Source: Actimicrobium sp. CCC2.4
Lineage (GTDB): Bacteria > Pseudomonadota > Gammaproteobacteria > Burkholderiales > Burkholderiaceae_D
Assembly: GCF_034347385.1 (NCBI RefSeq)
Contig: NZ_CP133777.1
Location: 310,001 to 374,000, forward strand
Direction of reading: 5' to 3'
Length of the DNA: 64,000 nt
The position numbers were made by a program, and so were the translations under genes. Below are positions 57,438-64,000 of the stretch, piece after piece (position 1 is the first letter of the stretch; every line of letters begins with the position of its first letter). The notes beneath the pieces were generated by a model. It was not told the origin of the DNA. It saw nothing but the letters and a program-made list of their open reading frames with translations, and searched no databases.

Positions 57438-57923
57438 ATGACACTTCGTATCATTGCCAGTGGCGGTACTTTTGATAAGCATTACGATGAAATTACCGGC
57501 AAGTTGACCTTTGGTGCGGGTCATTTGGCCGCGGCGATTGCTCGAGCCCGTATCACCCTACCTGTTGCCCTGGAAGAGTTGCCTTTCCTTGATTCACTGG
57601 AGATGCAAGACTCCGACCGGCTGCGTATCCTGGCCTCGTGCCGCGCATCCTCACAGACCGCTATAGTGATTATTCATGGCACCGACACGATGCGCGAAAC
57701 GGCGGCTGTTCTGGGTGCTGCCGGGTTGTTAAAAGTCATCGTTCTGACTGGCGCAATGATTCCCTATGAAATCGCCAATTCGGATGCACTGTTTAATTTT
57801 GGATTTGCCTGTGCCGTTGCTCAAGTATTGCCACCGGGCGTCTATGTCGCCATGAACGGGCAGTTTTTCAATTGGGATAAGGTACAGAAAAATCGCTCGG
57901 CAGGTGTTTTCGAGTCCGCTTGA
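57438..57923 (+). CDS. Half-length asparaginase-domain protein
   Basis: 161 residues, about half of a normal asparaginase. The N-terminal catalytic domain is complete in its key residues: Thr in ASGGTFDK, Thr-Asp in HGTDTMRETA, and the Lys/Gly region TGAMIPYEIANSDALFN. The C-terminal domain is absent and there is no trace of it in other frames downstream. Short asparaginase-domain proteins of this size exist as a family, so it is not necessarily broken; the activity is uncertain. Confidence 0.8.
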   Translation: MTLRIIASGGTFDKHYDEITGKLTFGAGHLAAAIARARITLPVALEELPFLDSLEMQDSDRLRILASCRASSQTAIVIIHGTDTMRETAAVLGAAGLLKVIVLTGAMIPYEIANSDALFNFGFACAVAQVLPPGVYVAMNGQFFNWDKVQKNRSAGVFESA

Positions 57924-58037
57924 GTGGGATACATACACCTGTCCCCGGCTGGTTAAAACTGTTTGTAATACTATGCCGGAATGCTCAAAATACGCTCGTC
58001 AGCGTATCCCGGAAACAGCGTACTCAGGAGAAACCCG

Positions 58038-58994
58038 ATGACTCAATCACGACGTGTTGCCGCCTTTGCCGGCCCTCTTTTTCTATCTTTTCTTTTAGCA
58101 GCATGTGGCGGTGGCGGCAACAGCACACCAACCCCGGTGTCCAATGGCCAAACGTCGATACAACTGGCCGCAGAATCAGGAGCACCGACGCTCACCAACG
58201 ACACGGCAACAGACGGGTATAACCGGTTTAATTTCCGTAGGCAACAAATGGGACTGTCCTTACTAAGCCGCAATGCCAATATTGACCTTGCAGCGCGCGG
58301 GCATTCCAACTATCAAAAGATCAACGATACGATTACTCACGTTCAGGTTAGCGGTAGACCCGGCTTTACCGGGGCAGACGTCGCAGATCGTCTTAAGGCT
58401 GCGAATTATGTTTTTACAACGACATCGAGCTATGCATTTGGTGAGGTCATTGCGGCAAGCGCCGATCTGTCAGGCGCGGCCAATGCCGAAGACTTGATTA
58501 CCGCCATTTACCATCGATTTGTAATTTTCGAGCCAAAGTTCCGGGAAGCAGGTGCCGGATCGGCCGGATTTAGTGCGACGGGATATAACTTTCTGACGGT
58601 AAACTTTGCTGCCAACGGATTGGGTGCTGGTGTTGGTAAAGGACAGTTTGCCGTCTATCCATTCGCTAACCAGACCGGTATCGCAACCGTTTTTTACAGT
58701 GACCAGGAAGCGCCTGATCCCGTGCCAAATCAGAACGCCGTCGGCTATCCAGTGAGTATTCATGCAGATATTGATGCTGTCGTTAGTGTGCAGACTTTCA
58801 CCATCAATGCTCGTGGTGGGCAGTTACTCGCCGTACGTTTGCTGACCAATGCCACTGATCCTGAAACCCCCAATTCTGCAGCAGCCATCATTCCGTTATC
58901 CGAGTTGGTGGCCGCAACCACCTACGATGTAAAATTTACTGGCACGATATCCGGCGTAGCTGCTACTCAGAACTGGTCGTTCACTACGCGTTAA
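58038..58994 (+). CDS. CAP-domain lipoprotein, second
   Basis: 318 residues from MTQSRRVAAFAGPLF with AGGAG upstream. Lipoprotein signal with lipobox LLAAC and a Gly-rich start GGGGNSTPTP. The CAP-like domain spans about residues 55-195 (YNRFNFRRQQMGLSLLSRNANIDLAARGHSNYQK, SYAFGEVIA, YHRFVIFEPKFREAGAG), with the cavity His and Glu positions less well kept than in the copy at 14.5 kb. A C-terminal beta-rich region (about 220-318) may be an extra domain, ending in an Ig-like FTGTISGVAATQNWSFTTR. Function unknown. Confidence 0.82.
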   Translation: MTQSRRVAAFAGPLFLSFLLAACGGGGNSTPTPVSNGQTSIQLAAESGAPTLTNDTATDGYNRFNFRRQQMGLSLLSRNANIDLAARGHSNYQKINDTITHVQVSGRPGFTGADVADRLKAANYVFTTTSSYAFGEVIAASADLSGAANAEDLITAIYHRFVIFEPKFREAGAGSAGFSATGYNFLTVNFAANGLGAGVGKGQFAVYPFANQTGIATVFYSDQEAPDPVPNQNAVGYPVSIHADIDAVVSVQTFTINARGGQLLAVRLLTNATDPETPNSAAAIIPLSELVAATTYDVKFTGTISGVAATQNWSFTTR

Positions 58995-59105
58995 AATTTA
59001 CCTCGAGCAACTTCCGCTGTACATCGCCACAACTTATGGTTAGTATTTGATCGATACTAATTATGAAGTTGGCGGTAGCCGACCAGTTGCCGCGAGGAGA
59101 TCCGA

Positions 59106-59615
59106 ATGTCATCGATTGAACAAAATTCTTTCCAGCTTGCACTCATTCAATTTTGCGAACAGCGCGCCCAGATTGAAGTTCTCGGCCGGCATATCGGCGA
59201 AAACGTTCGCAAATTCTCACTCCTTCAGCAACAAGTTACCCAGGCAACCACGCACAAGGTTCGATCTCCGGGCAATGTTTTCGAACTGAGCGTCGTACGT
59301 TTGCGTGCGGACATGGGCTTGTTGGTAAGCGATACACAGCGACTGGCCAAGCTGGCCGGTGAGTTGCATATGGAATTCATCGAAGTTGCTGCACGCTATT
59401 TGACTGAAAGCCGATTGCGCATGGCACGTCTGATCAGCGCTCGCGAACAGCATGGTAAGTACTGTACCGAAGAGCTCGGCAAACGGATCGACGCGGCAGT
59501 TCTCAAGTGCAATCGAGAGATCGACCAGATCATGGGATTGATCGAACGCACCGGTTCTTCAGTGGCCCTGTTGACGGTCTCTACCGAGCAGTTTTCGGCA
59601 CTGGCTACTGGTTGA
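59106..59615 (+). CDS. Hypothetical helical protein
   Basis: 169 residues with a strong ribosome site (GAGGAG). Almost wholly helical by composition (QLALIQFCEQRAQIEVLGRHIGENVRKFSLLQQQVT, MGLLVSDTQRLAKLAGELHMEFIEVAARYLTESRLRMARL). No signal, membrane segment or catalytic motif. The pattern could fit a phasin or a small coiled-coil protein, but I do not recognise it. It converges on mnmE with a 16-bp gap. Confidence 0.6.
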   Translation: MSSIEQNSFQLALIQFCEQRAQIEVLGRHIGENVRKFSLLQQQVTQATTHKVRSPGNVFELSVVRLRADMGLLVSDTQRLAKLAGELHMEFIEVAARYLTESRLRMARLISAREQHGKYCTEELGKRIDAAVLKCNREIDQIMGLIERTGSSVALLTVSTEQFSALATG

Positions 59616-59631
59616 CGACCAACTATAGTTT

Positions 59632-61020
59632 CTACTTTCCTATACAAAACCGGCTGAAAATTACACCTAGCAAGTCATCCGGGGTAAATGCACCAGTGAT
59701 GCTGCTGAGCTGTTCTTGTGCCAGCCGTAATTCTTCGGCGAACAGATCCAGCGCATGGTCGCTCAACGCTGCATGCTCGGCAGCTAATTGAAGATGCGTT
59801 TGCGCTGCTGCCAGCGCGACGAGATGACGTTCGCGCGCAAGGTACAGCGATTCGCCCGTTTGCTGCCAGCCAGCCAGCCGTAATAATTCTTCGCGTAGCA
59901 ATTCCATGCCGAGCTGATTGGTGGCTGATAGATAAATATGCGTTGCGTCAACGAGGCGATCAATGGCGGGCTTGTGTCCCGACAAATCAATCTTGTTCCA
60001 TACCCGCATGACCGGAATATTTGCGGGAAAGCGCGCAACGATGTTTTCATCAGCCAAAGTTGGTCCGCGACAGGCATCCAGCAAATGAATGATCACATCG
60101 GCTTGTGCCACCGCGGTCCAGGTGCGCTCGATACCGATACGTTCGACCTCGTCAATCGCTTCTGCCACATCACGAATGCCCGCTGTGTCGATGATGTTGA
60201 GCGGGATACCTTCGATCTGGATAGTCTCGGTCACCTTGTCGCGCGTGGTACCGGCAATGGGCGTGACGATTGCGATGTCCGCACCAGCCAGTGCATTGAG
60301 CAAGGATGACTTGCCAACATTGGGCTGTCCTGCAAGGACGATATTGAGTCCATCCCGCAGCAGGGCTCCCTGGGCAGATTGGCGAAATACTTTCTGCAAG
60401 GTATCGCGTATTACGGCCAGCTTGCCGCGGGCATCGGATTTTTCCAGAAAGTCGATTTCTTCTTCCGGAAAGTCGAGGGTGGCCTCGACCAGCATGCGCA
60501 GGTTGGTGACTTGCTCGACCAGGGTCCGGATGATTCCCGAAAAAACTCCCGACAAGGACTGCGAGGCCGAGCGTGCCGCCGCTTCGGTTGAGGCATCGAT
60601 CAGGTCGGCTACCGCTTCGGCCTGCGCTAGGTCGAGTTTGTCGTTGAGGAATGCACGCTGCGTGAACTCGCCAGGCTGCGCTAGTCGGAGATCAATATTG
60701 CTGCCGGCTTGCAAGCATCGCGCCAGCAGCAGTTGCATGACGACCGGTCCGCCATGACCCTGCAATTCGAGTACGTCTTCACCCGTATAGGAATGCGGTG
60801 CTTTGAAATACAGCGCCAGGCCCTGATCGATGGTGCTGCCATCGGCATCGACAAAACGGGTGTAGGTGGCATGGCGCGGTTGCAACGTCTTGCCAGGCAC
60901 CAGTGCGCAAATCTCAGCGGCAACGTTGCCAAGATTCTTACCGGATATCCGGACGACGCCGATACCGCCGCGTCCGGGTGCTGTGGCAATGGCAACAATG
61001 GGTAAGGAGTCTAGGTTCAT
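59632..61020 (-). CDS. mnmE: tRNA modification GTPase MnmE
   Basis: 462 residues. Partner of MnmG in wobble-uridine modification. N-terminal tetrahydrofolate-binding domain ([19 protein letters not shown]), G domain with G1 [15 protein letters not shown]2/G3 region [15 protein letters not shown] and DTAGIRD, G4 NKIDL, and the invariant C-terminus FCIGK. It lies 105 bp after yidC, with a terminator between. Confidence 0.97.
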   Translation of the reverse strand: MNLDSLPIVAIATAPGRGGIGVVRISGKNLGNVAAEICALVPGKTLQPRHATYTRFVDADGSTIDQGLALYFKAPHSYTGEDVLELQGHGGPVVMQLLLARCLQAGSNIDLRLAQPGEFTQRAFLNDKLDLAQAEAVADLIDASTEAAARSASQSLSGVFSGIIRTLVEQVTNLRMLVEATLDFPEEEIDFLEKSDARGKLAVIRDTLQKVFRQSAQGALLRDGLNIVLAGQPNVGKSSLLNALAGADIAIVTPIAGTTRDKVTETIQIEGIPLNIIDTAGIRDVAEAIDEVERIGIERTWTAVAQADVIIHLLDACRGPTLADENIVARFPANIPVMRVWNKIDLSGHKPAIDRLVDATHIYLSATNQLGMELLREELLRLAGWQQTGESLYLARERHLVALAAAQTHLQLAAEHAALSDHALDLFAEELRLAQEQLSSITGAFTPDDLLGVIFSRFCIGK

Positions 61021-61058
61021 GAACGGAGTTTAACTTTTACCAGAGGGAGGCCAGGAAT

Positions 61059-61087
61059 AAAAAAGCCCGCGAAAAGATTCACGGGCT
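61059..61087 (-). terminator. Terminator after yidC
   Basis: On the minus strand CAGCCCGTGAA and TTTCGCGGGCTT form a stem followed by T6, 39 bp after the yidC stop. Confidence 0.8.
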
Positions 61088-61125
61088 GTAGAAATAACGA
61101 ATGCTGTTTAGCCGCAGCGACCTAC

Positions 61126-62784
61126 TCAGGCTGAATTAGCCTGTTCCTCCGCCTTTTTGGTGATGACCCATTGCTGAGCGATCGATAACACGTTGTTCAC
61201 TACCCAGTACAGTACGAGACCGGAGGGGAAAAAGAAGAACATGACGGAAAAGATGATCGGCATGAACATCATGATCTTGGCTTGCATCGGATCCGGCGGT
61301 TTCGGATTGAGCTTGGTCTGGACGAACATCGATACGGCCATCAGCACCGGCAAAATAAAATAAGGATCCGGTGAGGCCAAATCTTGAATCCAGCCGAGCC
61401 AGGGTGCGTTACGCATTTCGACGCTCGCCAGCAAGACCCAATACAGCGAAATGAAGACTGGAATCTGCACGACGATCGGCAGACAGCCACCGAGAGGATT
61501 GATTTTTTCAGTCTTGTACAAGGCCATCATGGCTTGATTCATTTTTTGCGGATCTGACTTGAAGCGCTCGCGGATGTCCGTCATTTTCGGCGTCACCATT
61601 TTCATTTTTGCCATGCTGCGATAGCTTGCAGCCGACAACGGGAAGAATGCCAATTTGATCAGCATCGTCAGGACAATGATAGTCCAGCCCCAATTGCCGA
61701 GGATTTTATGGATCTGCGTCATCAACCAGAAAATTGGCTTCGCAATGATAGTAAGCCAGCCATAGTCCTTGACCAGGTCAAGTCCAGGTGCAGTGCGTTC
61801 CAGCACTGCTGATTCCTGAGGTCCCGAATACAACAGCGTATCCAGCGAGGCGCTGGCACCTGGCGCAATCGATCCCAGTGACACGATGCTACCGACTGCA
61901 TACAGGTTGGTCGCTACTTTCTTCGTGAAAATTTCGCGTTGTGTCGTTGGTGGCAAGATGATCGCCGAAACAAAATAATGCTGAATCAGTGCAATCCAGC
62001 CGTTGTCGGCTTTGCTCGCGTGTTCTTCGCTACCTTTTTCGATGTTCTCGAATTTTAGTTTCTGAAACTTGTCGGCGTCGGTGTAGACAGCAGGTCCGGT
62101 GAAGGTGCTGTAGAACGAGGACTCGCCTTCAGGCTTGCTGCCATCACGTACCAGTTGCAAGTAGACCGACGGCGTGACTGCTGTTGCACCGGTATTGGTG
62201 ACGTCATGTTTCAGGTCGATGTGATAATCAGCGCGCTTGAATGTGTAGGTTTTCGTCAGCTTGACGCCACCCTGGTCGGCATCGAGTACCAACTGCAAGG
62301 TGCCACTGGCATCCATCGTTCGCCCGCCGGGACGAGCTACAAAAAGGGTTTTATGGCTAGGGAAGGCGCCGCCGATCAAGCCGGTTTCGGCCAGGTAAGT
62401 GCGGCTTGTGCTGTTGTCGAATAAGACGATGTTCTTTGTCTTGTCGATGGTGTCTTTGTGCTTGAGCAACTCAAGACGTTTCAATTCGCCACCTTGCGTA
62501 TCGATATCCGCCTTGAAGATATCGGTAGTGATCGTGATGGTTTCGCCTTTGGTGGTGGCGGCTATATTCGCAGCGTCCACGCCGATAGCGGTACCTGGTG
62601 CGGTGGCTGGAGTTGGAAGCGCTGCCGAATTGGCATTGGCAGGACCGGTATCGGCGGGCTTTGCCTGCTCGCTGGTGCCCGGGAACAGCATGGGAGGCTT
62701 GCCATTGTGTTGCTGCCATTTATCCCAAAGCATCAACAGAGACAAGGAGAACACAACCCACAGCACGGTACGTCGAATATCCAT
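61126..62784 (-). CDS. yidC: Membrane protein insertase YidC
   Basis: 552 residues, gamma/betaproteobacterial type: N-terminal anchor (RRTVLWVVFSLSLLML), a large periplasmic beta domain (about 60-350), and a C-terminal membrane core (ILGNWGWTIIVLTMLIKLAFFPLSAASYRSMAKMK, PLGGCLPIVVQIPVFISLYWVLL, SGLVLYWVVNNVLSIAQQWVI). It inserts inner-membrane proteins alone or with SecYEG. The next genes upstream, yidD, rnpA and rpmH, give the usual order. Confidence 0.97.
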   Translation of the reverse strand: MDIRRTVLWVVFSLSLLMLWDKWQQHNGKPPMLFPGTSEQAKPADTGPANANSAALPTPATAPGTAIGVDAANIAATTKGETITITTDIFKADIDTQGGELKRLELLKHKDTIDKTKNIVLFDNSTSRTYLAETGLIGGAFPSHKTLFVARPGGRTMDASGTLQLVLDADQGGVKLTKTYTFKRADYHIDLKHDVTNTGATAVTPSVYLQLVRDGSKPEGESSFYSTFTGPAVYTDADKFQKLKFENIEKGSEEHASKADNGWIALIQHYFVSAIILPPTTQREIFTKKVATNLYAVGSIVSLGSIAPGASASLDTLLYSGPQESAVLERTAPGLDLVKDYGWLTIIAKPIFWLMTQIHKILGNWGWTIIVLTMLIKLAFFPLSAASYRSMAKMKMVTPKMTDIRERFKSDPQKMNQAMMALYKTEKINPLGGCLPIVVQIPVFISLYWVLLASVEMRNAPWLGWIQDLASPDPYFILPVLMAVSMFVQTKLNPKPPDPMQAKIMMFMPIIFSVMFFFFPSGLVLYWVVNNVLSIAQQWVITKKAEEQANSA

Positions 62785-62815
62785 AAGTGTTTTAAATAAT
62801 TGAGTAGTCAGGAGT

Positions 62816-63079
62816 TCAGTGGTGGTGGCAGTCGCAGGAGGGTGTCGCAGCGGTACTCGCGGTGTCGCGTTGTGGTACCGGATCTAGCCCTCCCAGATGC
62901 CACGGATGGCATCTGGCCAAACGCTTGGCCGCGAGGATACCGCCTTTCAGTGCTCCGTGCTCGGTAATCGCCTGCGCGGCATAGTCCGAACAGCTCGGAA
63001 GAAAGCGGCAATTTTGTCCCAGAAAAGGACTGATGCCTAATTTATAGGCACGCAAGAGCAGGAGCAATATCGACTTCAA
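62816..63079 (-). CDS. yidD: Membrane protein insertion efficiency factor YidD
   Basis: 87 residues from TTG 63079. This start is supported because the TTG overlaps the rnpA stop (TTGA), implying coupled translation. [33 protein letters not shown] is the family core with its conserved cysteines, ending in [12 protein letters not shown] and a His-rich tail. An amphipathic membrane-associated helper of YidC. Confidence 0.92.
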   Translation of the reverse strand: MKSILLLLLRAYKLGISPFLGQNCRFLPSCSDYAAQAITEHGALKGGILAAKRLARCHPWHLGGLDPVPQRDTASTAATPSCDCHHH

Positions 63080-63480
63080 ACGGTCCTCTTGGGCCGCTGC
63101 GATGCAAATAGCAGCAGTAGCTCTGCCCGCAACATAGCTTTCAAGGTCGTTGTGGTAGCAGGGCCCTTGCGAACATTGACGGGCTTCGAGAGCCGTACGA
63201 TGCAATCGATTGGTGGCAGCTCCGCAATCCGGAACAATTCTCTGGTAATGCGCTTGACGGTATTGCGCGTGACGGCGCGTGGTGCCAATCGCTTGGCGGC
63301 CACGACGCCCAGGCGGGCGTGAGTCAGTGCATTGACGCGGGTGTACAGCACGAAATGGGCGCTGCGAAACACCGGCCGCAAACGAAAAACGGATGAAAAT
63401 TCATCCGTTTTAACGATGCGCCGTTCGCGTGCAAAGTCCTGTGAACAGACGCTAATCACGCCAGCTATAAGCTGTTGCAA
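63076..63480 (-). CDS. rnpA: Ribonuclease P protein component
   Basis: 134 residues from TTG 63480, or 127 from a GTG at 63459; neither has a clear ribosome site, so the start is uncertain. The protein subunit of RNase P, which matures tRNA 5' ends. The conserved basic RNR-type motif is [15 protein letters not shown], and the N-terminal core is [17 protein letters not shown]. It directly follows rpmH. Confidence 0.93.
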   Translation of the reverse strand: MQQLIAGVISVCSQDFARERRIVKTDEFSSVFRLRPVFRSAHFVLYTRVNALTHARLGVVAAKRLAPRAVTRNTVKRITRELFRIAELPPIDCIVRLSKPVNVRKGPATTTTLKAMLRAELLLLFASQRPKRTV

Positions 63481-63486
63481 CAGGTT

Positions 63487-63621
63487 TTAAGCTGCCAGGC
63501 GCTTACGGCCCTTGCTGCGACGTGCGTTAAGCACAGCGCGGCCGCCGCGGGTTGCCATGCGAGCGCGAAAGCCATGGGTACGCTTACGGCGAACGACGGA
63601 GGGTTGATAAGTACGTTTCAT
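63487..63621 (-). CDS. rpmH: 50S ribosomal protein L34
   Basis: 44 residues, the universal L34 sequence: [44 protein letters not shown]. First gene of rpmH-rnpA-yidD-yidC and marker of the dnaA neighbourhood. A longer in-frame reading upstream is rejected. Confidence 0.98.
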   Translation of the reverse strand: MKRTYQPSVVRRKRTHGFRARMATRGGRAVLNARRSKGRKRLAA

Positions 63622-63982
63622 TGTGGTCTCGCTAATCAGCAGGAAAAAATCGGAGTATGAAAGCCGGAGCATTGCCCCGGTCCGGGGTTGTCTGCGGCCC
63701 GGTGCCCGAAAGCGCTTCAATCGTTCTTCACTCTGTCCCCAGAGGCGGATGAAGCTGCTAACGGCAACAGCATGGTACGCAGGCGGGTCGAACAGTGAAC
63801 CCAGGATTAGACAGCACTTTTAGCTTGCTTGTCAATTACTTAGCGAGAATTCCTGATGCAGACTGAATGCTCGCCTCGCGCCGAAATAGTCCTTCCCGCC
63901 TGTGGATAACTCCCTCCGTCAAGGGTAGAATACGAATCGATATGGCCTTCCCTCCCAGGCTGCTGCAACCGGTCCGAGGGTA
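63622..63982. promoter_or_regulatory. Divergent region between rpmH and the presumed dnaA gene
   Basis: 361 bp holding the rpmH promoter and, at 63901-63909, one perfect DnaA box (TGTGGATAA), as expected for autoregulation of dnaA. No other DnaA box or DnaA-trio is seen here, so it does not look like an origin itself. Confidence 0.65.
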
Positions 63983-64000
63983 ATGACCGCACTGTACGTT
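63983..64000 (+). CDS. Start of a gene running off the window, possibly dnaA
   Basis: ATG 63983 opens MTALYV before the window ends. Position opposite rpmH and the DnaA box upstream suggest dnaA, but the six residues are not a typical DnaA N-terminus, so this is positional only. Confidence 0.25.

Noticed and set aside
63622-63982. Origin between rpmH and dnaA
   Set aside because: Only one DnaA box, no trio and no clear AT-rich stretch; kept as a rival only because of gene orientation.

Overview
The window looks like a piece of a chromosome from a Burkholderiales betaproteobacterium, probably Oxalobacteraceae or a close relative. That placement is inferred from protein flavour and from the gene neighbourhoods rpmH-rnpA-yidD-yidC-mnmE, mnmG-rsmG-parA-parB and atpIBEFHAGDC. 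It appears to lie around the replication origin: it contains the chromosome-partition genes, three parS-type sites, two clusters of DnaA boxes and, at the right edge, what is probably the dnaA promoter. The left 16 kb is visibly more GC-rich than the rest.

Layout, left to right. 0-5.4 kb: the end of an SRPBCC protein, an AsmA-like protein, proline iminopeptidase, and the glutathione-dependent formaldehyde detoxification pair (class III alcohol dehydrogenase plus S-formylglutathione hydrolase). 5.5-6.7 kb: tRNA-Val and tRNA-Asp, followed by a tandem array of a 177-bp unit in which every unit starts with the last 21 nt of tRNA-Asp plus its terminator. 6.7-7.7 kb: a broken Fic-family gene with an elaborate operator. 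7.7-16 kb: DNA polymerase IV, a small secreted protein, Rep helicase, an M16 protease, a CAP-domain lipoprotein and a DUF1857-type protein. 16-20.8 kb: priA, a 0.7-kb AT-rich region with two paired DnaA boxes, hemE and a PPK2-type polyphosphate kinase. 20.9-28.1 kb: the complete F1Fo ATP synthase operon. 28.3-33.2 kb: parB, parA, a lipocalin, rsmG and mnmG. 33.3-34.8 kb: an unknown membrane-anchored protein between two parS sites and a TSUP permease. 35.4-43.5 kb: a branched-chain amino-acid type ABC transporter, a GMC oxidoreductase and methylmalonate-semialdehyde dehydrogenase, with a divergent LysR regulator.

44.5-45.8 kb holds no gene. It carries a duplicated module of DnaA boxes, a DnaA-trio (ACTACTACTACTA) and AT-rich DNA, which makes it the best replication-origin candidate in the window. 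To its right are putA with a divergent Lrp-type regulator, a LysR regulator, small unknown genes, GTP-dependent PEP carboxykinase, a D-2-hydroxyacid dehydrogenase, a pair of tandem winged-helix paralogues with a half-length asparaginase, a second CAP lipoprotein, an unknown helical protein, and the mnmE, yidC, yidD, rnpA, rpmH group.

The two most unusual signals are the tRNA-Asp 3'-end array, which closely parallels the 178-bp tyrT repeats (rtT/tpr) of E. coli, and the duplicated DnaA-box/DnaA-trio module about 18 kb from dnaA. No similarity search or folding program was run. Family calls rest on motifs and remembered family features.
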